From Sulfuricaulis sp040901545 (GTDB lineage Bacteria > Pseudomonadota > Gammaproteobacteria > Acidiferrobacterales > Sulfurifustaceae): a stretch of DNA of 64,000 bases. The position numbers and the translations under genes were made by a program. This document shows, piece after piece, positions 33,924 through 42,840 of this stretch. Numbering within the stretch: the first letter of the stretch is position 1; every line of letters begins with the position of its first letter. The stretch lies in the NCBI RefSeq assembly GCF_040901545.1, contig NZ_JBBDYL010000024.1, positions 107,871 to 171,870 on the forward strand. Reading direction: 5' to 3'. The notes under the pieces were generated by a model, which was not told the DNA's origin, searched no databases, and saw nothing but the letters and a program-made list of their open reading frames with translations.

Positions 33924-35110
33924 TGGCCGATCCGATGGGCGCGCGCCGTGAAGAAAATTCCGCTTGGTTTGTCCGCCGGCAGCGACGCCAACCGTTCAAA
34001 CGTAGCGGTGTCGTATACGTCCACGCGATTTTCATCGCGCACGGAAATCCATACCTGCTCCCCGCGCGGCGTGAACTCCATGTGCAGTACCGCCTTGCCG
34101 GGCTTCAGCGTCTGAATCACCTTGTGTGACAGGGTATCGATCACCTGGACCTTGTCGTTCTCGGGCGGAGCGAAGTTTACCCATACCTGACGTCCATCCG
34201 GCCGCGCGATCACGAATACCGCCTGTCCCACGACGTCGATACGCCCCGCTTCTTTCCAGTTTTTTTGATCAATCATTAATACTTCGTGGCGCCCCACCGC
34301 AGGCACAAAGGCGGTATCGTTCGATAGCGCCCAGTAGTCCATGTGCGGCATCTTGAAAACCGGAAGCGGTTGCCGGCCGCGCCCGTAACCGTCCAGGACA
34401 CGGCGCACGCCCAGCGAAGGCTGCCACAAATCGAGCAACGCCAGCCCGTCTTCGCCGAACAGTCCGGCAATGTAGTAGTGGCCGTCGGGAGTGACGGTGC
34501 CGTCGTACGGCTGCCTGCCGACATCGGCAAATTTCTGCACCCGTGGCGCGCGCGGATTGCGCATGTCCACGATCCAGATCTCGCCGGCATCGTAGAGCGA
34601 ATACACAAAACGATTGCCCGGCGCGTCCACCAACCCCACCACCTTGGAGCGGCGCTGATCATCGCCCGAACCCGCCGGGATGTCGGCAAGCAGCGCAAGC
34701 GTGTCGGCGGCGAACACCTTCACGCCGCCCGGTTCGTAATTGGAGACGGCGATCAACCGGCCATCCTGAGAAATGGCGCCGCCGATGCTGTTCCCCGCCT
34801 GCACGATGCGTTTCGCCACGCGCCCGCGCAGCAGGTCGATCTTGGTCAGTCCACCGTCGCGGCCGAAGACATAGGCGAATCGTGCATCGCGCGAATAGAC
34901 CGCCGAGGCATGCGAGAGATCACCGAGGCCGGATATTCGGGCGAGACGCGTGCGCTGGCTGGTTTCAATCACCTGCACGCTGCCGCTGGCGCGCTCGATG
35001 ATGATGCCCAGATCGCCCGTGCCACGCGGGGTGGCGCAGGCAGACAGCAGCAGCATGCCGGCAAGGCAGGGATAAACCCGACAGTAATTTAATAAATGCT
35101 CAACGCGCAT
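33920..35110 (-). CDS. nirF: NirF, heme d1-binding lipoprotein
   Basis: 396 residues. A lipobox LLLSAC near residue 25 makes it a periplasmic lipoprotein. The rest is a NirS-like propeller without a c-heme (GLVDAPGNRFVYSLYDAGEI; GKAVLHMEFTPRGEQVWISV). NirF is required for a late periplasmic step of heme d1 synthesis or delivery together with NirN. It overlaps nirC by 11 bases. Confidence 0.93.
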   Translation of the reverse strand: MRVEHLLNYCRVYPCLAGMLLLSACATPRGTGDLGIIIERASGSVQVIETSQRTRLARISGLGDLSHASAVYSRDARFAYVFGRDGGLTKIDLLRGRVAKRIVQAGNSIGGAISQDGRLIAVSNYEPGGVKVFAADTLALLADIPAGSGDDQRRSKVVGLVDAPGNRFVYSLYDAGEIWIVDMRNPRAPRVQKFADVGRQPYDGTVTPDGHYYIAGLFGEDGLALLDLWQPSLGVRRVLDGYGRGRQPLPVFKMPHMDYWALSNDTAFVPAVGRHEVLMIDQKNWKEAGRIDVVGQAVFVIARPDGRQVWVNFAPPENDKVQVIDTLSHKVIQTLKPGKAVLHMEFTPRGEQVWISVRDENRVDVYDTATFERLASLPADKPSGIFFTARAHRIGQ

Positions 35111-35438
35111 GAGTTTTGCCGGTGATCAACACGTGTATCAGCCAATCAACTTCCTGCTCGTTCAGAAATCCTTTCCAGGGAGGCATCGGTGTACCCGGCC
35201 GGCCGTTCAATATTATTTCTCGCAGCATTGCCGCCGGTTTGCCGGTCAGTGCTTGCGCGGTAAGCGGTGGACCGAGCCCACCCCGGCGCGTGAGACCGTG
35301 ACAGGATCCGCAATCCTGCTCAAGGAGATACAAAAGTTCCGACTGTCTGGCCAGGGGAATGCCGGCAAAAACCGGAATCATCCACAGGACACCGAGCGTG
35401 GCGAGGATGACACCAGCCTGATGCTTGACGCAGCGCAT
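35100..35438 (-). CDS. nirC: NirC, small periplasmic cytochrome c
   Basis: 112 residues. A signal-like N-terminus (to about residue 26) precedes a single heme motif CGSCH (Cys near 43) and a possible Met ligand in GTPMPPW. NirC is a proposed electron acceptor or donor in NirS maturation. It lies 70 bp downstream of nirS. Confidence 0.92.
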   Translation of the reverse strand: MRCVKHQAGVILATLGVLWMIPVFAGIPLARQSELLYLLEQDCGSCHGLTRRGGLGPPLTAQALTGKPAAMLREIILNGRPGTPMPPWKGFLNEQEVDWLIHVLITGKTHAR

Positions 35439-35508
35439 AGGAAACTATTCTCCCGTCATCGCCGGGGCAGTGTCATTCCTGCCCCAAAAAATTACAGTGT
35501 GCTAACCG

Positions 35509-37245
35509 TCAGTAAACGTCTTTTTGGGTGTTATAGACATTGAACTTGCCCGTCGGCGTGATCAGGCGTTTGTCCTTAATCACGTGCTTCAGTTTGCGGG
35601 TCTTGTCGTCGAGTATGACAATCGCCGATTCCTGTTCCTTTCCGTTCCACACGGAGAACCAGACTTCATCGCCTTTTTGGTTGTACTCCGGCTGGACCAC
35701 GCGCTTCGGGCCCTCACCCAGGCCAGCCAGCTCGGCGATCTTCACCACCTGATATGGCTTGTCGAGATCCCCGATATCGAACACGGCGACTGACTGGCTT
35801 ATCTCCGCGCTCGGATTCAGCACCGTATCCACCCACAGGTTACGAGACTTCGGATGGGTCTTGATGAACAGCGACCCGCCGCCCTGGCCTTTGAGGTTAC
35901 GTACGACTTTCCAGGCGTTGCCTTTATGCTTCACCGGATCGGTGCCGATCAGGGAGATGGTGTCATCGCCCAGATGGCCGGTGGCCCATACCGGGCCGTA
36001 CTTCGGATCGTTGAAGTTCGCGCCACGGCCCGGATGCGGGATCTTGCCAACATCGATTAGTTTCACGAGCTTGTCGTCCTTGGTGTCGACCACGGCGATC
36101 TTGTTTGACTGGTTGGCTGCGACCAGAAAATAACGCTTGGTGGAATCGAACCCGCCGTCGTGCAAGAAGCGCGCGGCACCGATTTCCGTGGTCGTGAGAT
36201 TGTTAATGTCTTTGTAGTTGACCATCAGAATCTTGCCGGTTTCCTTGACGTTCACCACGAATTCCGGGTGGTAGTGCGACGCCACGATCGCGGCCACGCG
36301 CGGCTCGGGATGATAATCCTGCGTGTCCACGGTCATGCCGCGCGTTGCGACGATCTTGAGCGGCTCGAGCGTGTCGCCCTTCATGATGGTGTACTGCGGC
36401 GGCCAGTAAGCCCCGGCGATCGCATACTTGTCCTCATAGCCCTGGTACTTGGAGGTTTCGACCGACCGCGCCTCGAGACCGATCTTGATTTCGGCCACGT
36501 TGTCCGGTTGCTCCAACCAGAGGTCGATGAGATTTACCTTGGCGTCGCGGCCAATCACGTAGAGATAGCGCCCGGAAGCCGAGAGTCGCGAGATATGCAC
36601 GGCGTAACCGGTCTTGACGATGTTGATGATCTTTTTGGAATCGCCATCGATCAGCGCCACTTCACCCGAATCGCGCAATGTGACCGAAAACAGATTGTCG
36701 AGATTCAGGTTGTTCATCTTCTTCTTCGGGCGATCCTGCGGCTTGACCAATACCTTCCATGACGCCTTCATTTGCTCCATGCCGAATTCGGGCGGCATGG
36801 GCGGCTCGTGTTGCAGGAACCGCGCCATGATATCGACATCTTCGTGGGTCAACTCTCCCGAGGTGCCCCAGTTCGGCATGCCCGCGGGGGATCCGTAGAT
36901 AATGAACGTTTCAAGGTAGACGCTTCCCTTCTTCAGGGTGATGTCCGGTGTCAGGGGTTTCCCGGTTGCGCCCTTGCGCAGCACGCCGTGACAACCGGCG
37001 CAGCGCTCGAAATAAATCTGCTTGGCGCGCGTGAATTCCGCTTTGCTGAGTCCCGGTGCTTCCGGGGCGACCGCTTCTTTCGCCTCCTCCGGTTTGATCG
37101 TCACCGGAGCGCCCTGGTAGCGCATCTCGGTTTCCGGCGTGCCGGGATGACCGGAGGGTTTATCGGCGGCCCCGACCGCCCCGGTCAGTGCCACCATGCA
37201 AGCCGCGACCAGGCCGACAGTGATTGTTGAATTATTTGAATTCAT
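35509..37245 (-). CDS. nirS: Cytochrome cd1 nitrite reductase (NO-forming)
   Basis: 578 residues from MNSNNSTITVGL at 37245, with GAGGATACCGAG before it. A signal peptide ends VGAA-D near residue 27. The cytochrome c domain has C82-x2-C85-H86 (CAGCH), and an eight-bladed d1 propeller follows. The active-site histidines lie in ASHYHPEFVVNVKETGK and AARFLHDGGFDS, as in P. aeruginosa NirS. It reduces nitrite to NO in the periplasm. An FNR/DNR box is about 80 bp upstream. Confidence 0.97.
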   Translation of the reverse strand: MNSNNSTITVGLVAACMVALTGAVGAADKPSGHPGTPETEMRYQGAPVTIKPEEAKEAVAPEAPGLSKAEFTRAKQIYFERCAGCHGVLRKGATGKPLTPDITLKKGSVYLETFIIYGSPAGMPNWGTSGELTHEDVDIMARFLQHEPPMPPEFGMEQMKASWKVLVKPQDRPKKKMNNLNLDNLFSVTLRDSGEVALIDGDSKKIINIVKTGYAVHISRLSASGRYLYVIGRDAKVNLIDLWLEQPDNVAEIKIGLEARSVETSKYQGYEDKYAIAGAYWPPQYTIMKGDTLEPLKIVATRGMTVDTQDYHPEPRVAAIVASHYHPEFVVNVKETGKILMVNYKDINNLTTTEIGAARFLHDGGFDSTKRYFLVAANQSNKIAVVDTKDDKLVKLIDVGKIPHPGRGANFNDPKYGPVWATGHLGDDTISLIGTDPVKHKGNAWKVVRNLKGQGGGSLFIKTHPKSRNLWVDTVLNPSAEISQSVAVFDIGDLDKPYQVVKIAELAGLGEGPKRVVQPEYNQKGDEVWFSVWNGKEQESAIVILDDKTRKLKHVIKDKRLITPTGKFNVYNTQKDVY

Positions 37246-37317
37246 CTCGGTATCCTCACATGTGAGAGTTGACAATCCTTCGAAACAGGAATCTACGGAT
37301 CTATTGGTTTTGCAGCC

Positions 37318-37331
37318 TTGACGTGGGTCAA
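37318..37331 (-). promoter_or_regulatory. FNR/DNR box upstream of nirS
   Basis: TTGACGTGGGTCAA, centred about 80 bp before the nirS ATG. It lies in the 304-bp divergent gap (37246-37549), which I otherwise find empty. Confidence 0.8.
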
Positions 37332-37549
37332 GGGCGTGACACACCGCCCTGTGTCATGATTGGGCCGCAAATCATGTTTAACCGTCTAATTCGTTAGCAT
37401 TTTCGCTTCCCCGGCGCATGCGACCCGGCCCGATGGCAAGGTTTAAGGCGATATATGCCGGCATAAAATTGATTAAATGGAAACACATCACATTCAGGGC
37501 GTCAATTGACCATGTCAGTCACAAACATCCGATCAGCAGGCGGGAACGA

Positions 37550-37732
37550 ATGGAACTGATCTATTTTACCGTCGCGGGGATTGCGCTTTACTTCGCCGCC
37601 GACTGGATTCTCGAGCGCATCGAAACCGCGCGCGGCGTTCGGTTCGAATACCGCTCGGTGATCTTTTTTTGCATCATCCTGGCATTGGCATTGATCACTT
37701 TCCAGATTATCTCCCAACTGAAACCTTCCTGA
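37550..37732 (+). CDS. Small two-helix membrane protein next to nirS
   Basis: 60 residues starting MELIYFTVAGIALYFAADWI, with two hydrophobic helices (about 3-18 and 33-55) and a short charged loop. The ATG at 37550 is preceded by GGGAACGA. Longer upstream readings lack hydrophobic or family support. No function known. Confidence 0.65.
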   Translation: MELIYFTVAGIALYFAADWILERIETARGVRFEYRSVIFFCIILALALITFQIISQLKPS

Positions 37733-37820
37733 ACCGCGCGTGAAACTTACTAAAGATCACTGCCAAGCGGGGCAACCCCGGATATCACGGCACGCCATTT
37801 TTTTCCGCCGGTGAAAATTA

Positions 37821-39191
37821 TCATCGGATCACTCGCTGTTTCAGCGGACGCATGGAACCGTAGCAGATATACAGAAACAAAAAACCGCCGACAATGGCAA
37901 CCAGTCCACCCAGCCCCGTCAGGCCCATGCCAAAGACACGGCCCATGGTATCGAGCGCCTGGGCAGTACCGGCGACCTTGCGCTGGACGCCGTAACCGCC
38001 CGATATCACGAGACCCATCACGTGCAGAAATTGGCCGGCGCCGTAAAGATAAGGTTGCCACTTTGACAACCTCAAATCCGGGGCTCGAAAACCCAGTCGC
38101 GGCAGCAGATGATAGGTCAGGCCCATGAAGGCCAGCGTCACACCGACGATACAGCCGTGATAATGCGCGGGAATGGTGACGTCGGTTCCGCTGATCAGAA
38201 AACCGATTACACCGCCAGCACCGAATAAAACCATTGATGTTATTAGCGCTGCCCGCAAGGGCTGAGCGTGACCGGTGGCTTTATTCGCTCGGAACAGGCC
38301 ATGGAGCAGCGCCAGGCTTAATGGCATGGCGGCAAGGCTCCCCCCGTACTGCATCAACCAGGTGAACAATCGGATGTGCTCAACCGAGGTGACGGGATAG
38401 GCGTAATAAATAATCGGAACACAAAAAATGACGACAAGTCCGAAGGCGAAGAATATCAACGTCACGCGCGGACTGATCGACAGGCGGATGCCGGAGGTCG
38501 ATGCGAGCCATAACCACGCCACCAGCATGAGCAAGGTATACGTAAATTGCAGTACATGTCCACCGCCCCAGAACAGCAATTCGAAATAGGGCCGGCCGGG
38601 AAGCGACCCGGGGACGGTGAAGTATGACCAGGCAAACGCGATCAGCGCCAACATGGATGAGACCGCGGACGTATTCAAGCCGAAGCGCAACGCGGCCGGA
38701 CCTTCCATCCACGGACCCACCGGCGGGATTGAACTCATGGCGCGCAGCGTCAGCAATCCGAAGCCGGCGGCGAACAGCAACAGACCGGCATAAAAGAGCG
38801 GGTGCTGCAACACCGGGATGTAATTGCTCATAAGCGCCGAGCCGGCGCCGAAAAAGGGAGATGCCGCCATCACCAGCGCACCCGAGCTAGCCAGCAGCAA
38901 GGCAAGACGCCCGATCAAGAGATATTGCGTCGTCGAATTAAGACTCCACAGCGCGCCGCCGAAGGCAAGAAACCACACCAGCACCGACAGGTCGACGTGC
39001 GCCACCAGCGCGGTGTGAAAAAAATCCTCCCACGGGAGCAGCTCTTGTACATAGGGACTGCGCGCCGACACCAGCATTACCGAGAAGATTCCGGATCCCA
39101 GCAACGAAATGAGCCCCAACACCAGCCATCCCGTGGCCAGCACACGGCGGCCGTTTTCCGTGACAGGGAGGGTGTATTCGGCGGAATTCAT
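37821..39191 (-). CDS. Heme-copper oxidase subunit I homologue lacking the CuB histidine pair
   Basis: 456 residues and about 12 helices, aligned by eye with the oxidase-like protein at 42841-44535. Three heme-ligand histidines are kept: H65 in helix II, and H343 and H345 in helix X (PAHYHG). The helix VI histidine is kept as GHVLQ (H212). The adjacent HH of helix VII, two of the three CuB ligands, is replaced by Ile-Ile (residues 260-261). The Tyr that cross-links in O2-reducing oxidases is absent from its usual place. It probably holds two hemes but not CuB. It is 3 bp downstream of an anchored partner gene. Confidence 0.75.
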   Translation of the reverse strand: MNSAEYTLPVTENGRRVLATGWLVLGLISLLGSGIFSVMLVSARSPYVQELLPWEDFFHTALVAHVDLSVLVWFLAFGGALWSLNSTTQYLLIGRLALLLASSGALVMAASPFFGAGSALMSNYIPVLQHPLFYAGLLLFAAGFGLLTLRAMSSIPPVGPWMEGPAALRFGLNTSAVSSMLALIAFAWSYFTVPGSLPGRPYFELLFWGGGHVLQFTYTLLMLVAWLWLASTSGIRLSISPRVTLIFFAFGLVVIFCVPIIYYAYPVTSVEHIRLFTWLMQYGGSLAAMPLSLALLHGLFRANKATGHAQPLRAALITSMVLFGAGGVIGFLISGTDVTIPAHYHGCIVGVTLAFMGLTYHLLPRLGFRAPDLRLSKWQPYLYGAGQFLHVMGLVISGGYGVQRKVAGTAQALDTMGRVFGMGLTGLGGLVAIVGGFLFLYICYGSMRPLKQRVIR

Positions 39192-39194
39192 GGA

Positions 39195-39701
39195 TTATTT
39201 GATTACAAAACCTCCGTTCCTGGCATTGAACTCCACGACCCGTATCTGCCCCGGCTGAAGGTCGATATACGTTTCCCGGGTGAAATTGAAATCCGGCGCG
39301 CGCGCACTGTCTTTCAAGCGCACGCGCAGATGATGTCGTCCGGCGGTTACGGGAAATTTCTGATAAACCGTGGAAACGCCGTCGCGCGACAATCCGGACG
39401 GTGGCAGGTCGGCGCGGTACATTATTTTCCCGTCCAGTTCGAGTTCGAATTTAACGGATGATCGCTCCCGCCCGCAATGGATCGCGACACGCATATTGGG
39501 TGGCAGGCTCGCCAATTCTTCCGCGCTGCGCACACGGCATCCCTCGATCGGTTGCCCGGCATGGCTGAAGCTCGCCTTGATGAGGGCCGAGTCCGGAGGA
39601 AAAGAGACGTATGCCGGTGCGGATGAAAAATAGCCGATTGCGGCCGCAAACAGGCCGTAAAACACTCCCTGCCAGGCATAGCGTAATATCTTTTTCAGCA
39701 T
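39195..39701 (-). CDS. Anchored periplasmic partner of the CuB-less oxidase homologue (unknown)
   Basis: 168 residues. One N-terminal membrane helix (about 8-28) is followed by a beta-rich domain (SFSHAGQPIEGCRVRSAEEL; YIDLQPGQIRVVEFNARNGG). It has no CXXCH and no cupredoxin copper motif; two cysteines (about 55 and 76) might form a disulfide. It lies only 3 bp upstream of the oxidase homologue, so it is likely its subunit. I do not recognise the family. Confidence 0.6.
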   Translation of the reverse strand: MLKKILRYAWQGVFYGLFAAAIGYFSSAPAYVSFPPDSALIKASFSHAGQPIEGCRVRSAEELASLPPNMRVAIHCGRERSSVKFELELDGKIMYRADLPPSGLSRDGVSTVYQKFPVTAGRHHLRVRLKDSARAPDFNFTRETYIDLQPGQIRVVEFNARNGGFVIK

Positions 39702-39745
39702 CGAGTTATCTTCATATAGATATATAGTTTTACCATGCCGTCGCC

Positions 39746-40138
39746 TCAGTCCAGACGGCGATGCAGTCGGGCATCATGGGTGCGAAAATGTTCGATAAAC
39801 CACTGCTGCAGGCTGTGTGCGCATTGTTCCTCGCTGAAGTATTTCCGTTCTTCATAATCGTCCATGATGTCACGGATTTCATCGAGCAGACGCTCATGAT
39901 CGGCCTTGTGTTCGGCATAGTGATCATAGTGGTGTTGGCGCATGATTTTTTCCTCCAGGGCGAAATGCATGGATATCCGCGCAAAGATTTCTCCGAGAAA
40001 ATCCTTTACCGCGTCTTCGGCGCCGGGCCGGATCATCCGGTTGTACGTCTCGTTGATCAGCTCGAGGAGTTGCCGGTGTTCGTGATCCACGGACGCAACG
40101 CCGACTGAAAATTTGTCATCCCAATCGATAAGCGCCAT
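39746..40138 (-). CDS. Bacteriohemerythrin
   Basis: 130 residues with the hemerythrin di-iron pattern: VDHEHRQLLELIN, HFALEEKIM, HKADHERLL and FIEHFRTHD supply the His, Glu and Asp ligands. Such proteins bind O2 and some handle NO. It overlaps the 3' end of the cytochrome b fusion by 23 bases and is probably in its operon. Confidence 0.92.
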   Translation of the reverse strand: MALIDWDDKFSVGVASVDHEHRQLLELINETYNRMIRPGAEDAVKDFLGEIFARISMHFALEEKIMRQHHYDHYAEHKADHERLLDEIRDIMDDYEERKYFSEEQCAHSLQQWFIEHFRTHDARLHRRLD

Positions 40139-41735
40139 CTCGAGCCTCTAATGGATGCGGCGTGGGCGCGGCGGGCGGGGTTGTTCCGCCGCGATGATAA
40201 GGGCCCAGCGCGCGAAGCCGCGCGCGGAATTCTTCCAACTCGCGCAGGAGCATAGCGCCTCCCGTCTTGCCGGCCCAAATGGCGGCCACACGCCGGCGTG
40301 GCACGTGCCGTCGCAAGACAGGATCGCGCCGGCCCTCCATGCGTTGTTTCGTCCATTCGATGCCAAGACGCTGGTAACAGTCGCCTTCTGTACACCCGGC
40401 GAGGATCACCCCGTCCGCATGACGCCGGCGGATGACGAAATCGATGAACGAGGGGGGTATCGCGCCGATGCAAGGCACCACCAGCGTTGCCACGCCGTGA
40501 CCGTCAAGGGATTTGATAGAAGCCCCAAAACTGCAACCGTAAACCATTACCCGTTCCGTTCCGGACAGTTTTGCCGTCGCCGCCAGGGTTTGCTCGCGGA
40601 GCGCGCGCACGGGAAATCCGGGCAGATCGATTCCCGGATTTAACTCGATAGTCCGCCGGAACGGGGTCGAGGTGGGGCAGGCGCCGGCGCAGATGCCGCA
40701 ACGGGTGCAAAGATCCGGATCAACCACGGCCTCGGTTTCAAACGGCAATCCATCGGTACGCGGCTGCAAAACCACGGCACTGAAGGGGCAGTCGGCGAAG
40801 CAACGGCCGCAACCATTGCAATTCTCGAGGTTCACGATGGCCGCTGGTTGCTGCTTCCGTCGCGGCAACCACGGAAACAACAATAATATTAAAGTACCGC
40901 CCCCCACCAGCGCCCAAACCGTTCCGGGCGACCATTTTTCGATCAACGGATAAATGGAGAGGTAAAACCAATCAGGTCGCACCGTGCCGTAAACGGTATC
41001 AAGATTGGCCGGACCCTGGCTCAGCGCCGGATACACGAGCGCAAGCAGCAACAGCGAAAACAGGGTGCCGGCCATAATGGCGCGCGGCGGATTGGTTCTC
41101 GGGCTCGTGATACGCTGCAAATGAATCCACATACCCAGCAATAAAAACAGCGGAATGGCGATATGCATGAATGACATCAGCGAGAAGAAACGGTCATTCA
41201 CCGAGGCGTTGCTCAGAAAATTGCGCGCGATCGGCTCGCCGAAAATACCGAGCCAGTCGAACCACTCCGATGTCGTTATAGCGACATACTGAGCCAGGCG
41301 ATCCCACACCAGCCAGTACCCGGTTATTCCCGAAGCATACAGCAGCCACAGCAGGAACGCGCCGATTACCCATGAATACCAGCGCACTCCGCGATAGCGA
41401 TCCAGCGTGAACTCGCGCGCGATATGCAGCAACACGAGCGCCACCATGCCGTCCGAGGCGTAACGATGCAGGCTGCGCGCCACGCCGCCGAGATACCATT
41501 GCGTGTTCGTCAGATATTCAACGGATCGATAGGCGCCGTCGATACCGGTTTCGAAAAAAATGTATACATAGATTCCGCTCGCGGTCACGATCCAGAACAG
41601 GTAGAACAACAGCGCCCCAAGGTGGTAAAAGGGATTGATCGCGGGCCCAAAAGCGGCGTCGAAAGCCTTTTCTATGTACCAGAAAACGCGCCGTCCGCCG
41701 CGTTGCCAGGTTTCGACCGCGAGGAATTTCAGCAT
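40116..41735 (-). CDS. Cytochrome b - two-cluster ferredoxin - MvhD/FlpD fusion protein
   Basis: 539 residues from MLKFLAVETW at 41735. Residues 1-290 are a cytochrome b6-like membrane domain with two bis-His pairs (H90/H104 and H191/H205). Residues about 306-355 hold two [4Fe-4S] motifs, CNGCGRCFADCP and CTRCGICAGACP. Residues about 395-490 match the MvhD/FlpD hydrogenase delta domain (YGCSFG, CIGAIPPSFIDFV, GCTEGDC). MvhD normally links hydrogenase to heterodisulfide reductase. Here the fusion could move electrons between quinol and a soluble partner. I chose 41735 rather than 41774 because it places the FNR box about 63 bp upstream. Confidence 0.82.
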   Translation of the reverse strand: MLKFLAVETWQRGGRRVFWYIEKAFDAAFGPAINPFYHLGALLFYLFWIVTASGIYVYIFFETGIDGAYRSVEYLTNTQWYLGGVARSLHRYASDGMVALVLLHIAREFTLDRYRGVRWYSWVIGAFLLWLLYASGITGYWLVWDRLAQYVAITTSEWFDWLGIFGEPIARNFLSNASVNDRFFSLMSFMHIAIPLFLLLGMWIHLQRITSPRTNPPRAIMAGTLFSLLLLALVYPALSQGPANLDTVYGTVRPDWFYLSIYPLIEKWSPGTVWALVGGGTLILLLFPWLPRRKQQPAAIVNLENCNGCGRCFADCPFSAVVLQPRTDGLPFETEAVVDPDLCTRCGICAGACPTSTPFRRTIELNPGIDLPGFPVRALREQTLAATAKLSGTERVMVYGCSFGASIKSLDGHGVATLVVPCIGAIPPSFIDFVIRRRHADGVILAGCTEGDCYQRLGIEWTKQRMEGRRDPVLRRHVPRRRVAAIWAGKTGGAMLLRELEEFRARLRALGPYHRGGTTPPAAPTPHPLEARDGAYRLG

Positions 41736-41791
41736 AAGCGCATCACCGATAAATCCATCGGAGAACCCTAGCATTTTGCGGGGACAAAAAA

Positions 41792-41805
41792 TTGATGCAG
41801 GTCAA
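41792..41805 (-). promoter_or_regulatory. FNR/DNR box upstream of the cytochrome b fusion, overlapping the sco stop
   Basis: TTGATGCAGGTCAA. The TGA stop of the SCO gene lies inside it (41802-41804). It gives the fusion and hemerythrin genes their own switch even though sco is immediately upstream. Confidence 0.7.
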
Positions 41806-42659
41806 CCGGCCAGGTTTCGGCGGTTGCGGCGCCATTCGCGGATCAGGAAGAAGCTCACGACCCCGATGGAACTGAGGCCGATAATAATTTCCAAGAAAAG
41901 CGAATAATCGATGCGATATTCGCCGGAAGCAGGGTCGTAGACCGTGCAAAACAACTTGATTCGGTTGCTGACACTTGAAAGCAGCGAAGGCCCCGCCGGC
42001 ATGCCGAAGATCAGTTCCTTGAGCGGCTCCACCAGCAACGGTATTTCAAATTTCATTCCATAAACCTGACGGTAGATTTTCCCCTGCGCGTCGATAATCG
42101 TGGCCTGAATAAGATGATCGAACCCGTGTGGGGCTCGATACGAAATAAAACCAAAATCCCTCGATACCGATTCCATGGTCGTGGGGTCGGCGCTCAGAAA
42201 GTCCCATTGAGGCAAATTGACACCCTGCTCCCGGGCAAAACGCTGCATGGCGGCCGGGGTATCGTTCGCGCTATCGAAACCGATCGTCAGGACGCTGAAA
42301 CTGTCCGGTCCCAATACCGCGCGCGCGATGCGCACGCCCTTGGCCAAATGCTGCGTGGTCGTAGGGCATATATGATAACAACTGGTATAGATTAGGCTGA
42401 TGACCAGCGGTTTACCGCGAAAATCAGACAGCCGCACACGGCGTCCGTCACCGGCTGTAAACGCGAAGTCGCCGATATTATTGCCGATGGCACCCTGACT
42501 CAGGGCGAGCGCGGTTTGTCGGTCAAAAACCGGGGGCGGGCTTTGCATCAACGCGGCGGGCTCGGAAACGCCGAAGCGCGCTTCGCGTGGCGCGGAATTT
42601 CCCGCCGGGGCGGACGCCCATGCGCTGATCAAGCCGACAAACAAAATAAACTTTTTCAC
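41802..42659 (-). CDS. SCO1/SenC-family copper chaperone with C-terminal anchor
   Basis: 285 residues. A signal peptide is followed by a thioredoxin-fold SCO domain with the copper motif C94-x3-C98 (TSCYHICP) and a distal His (GFDHLIQ, about 181). A C-terminal membrane helix (about 255-275) adds an anchor not present in most SCO proteins. It should load the CuA site of the oxidase-like complex just upstream. Confidence 0.9.
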   Translation of the reverse strand: MKKFILFVGLISAWASAPAGNSAPREARFGVSEPAALMQSPPPVFDRQTALALSQGAIGNNIGDFAFTAGDGRRVRLSDFRGKPLVISLIYTSCYHICPTTTQHLAKGVRIARAVLGPDSFSVLTIGFDSANDTPAAMQRFAREQGVNLPQWDFLSADPTTMESVSRDFGFISYRAPHGFDHLIQATIIDAQGKIYRQVYGMKFEIPLLVEPLKELIFGMPAGPSLLSSVSNRIKLFCTVYDPASGEYRIDYSLFLEIIIGLSSIGVVSFFLIREWRRNRRNLAG

Positions 42660-42714
42660 ATTTTCATCCCGGATTCAGTCGATGAGGACCGGCCGGGGAC
42701 CGGGACAGAAGCCG

Positions 42715-42754
42715 ACTTGCACCGAAACGGCCAGTCCAATCTCCCGGTGCAAGT
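42715..42754. repeat. Inverted repeat between oxidase subunit I and sco
   Basis: ACTTGCACCG (42715-42724) pairs with CGGTGCAAGT (42745-42754) across a 20-base loop. It occupies the 181-bp gap and may be a transcript-stability hairpin. Confidence 0.5.
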
Positions 42755-42840
42755 AACACTCCCGCCCCCGCCTTTACTTGCCTCGGTTCCGGAAGCCAGC
42801 GGAATGAAATGGAAGTCAGCCGCCGGTCAAGGCCTCGCTG

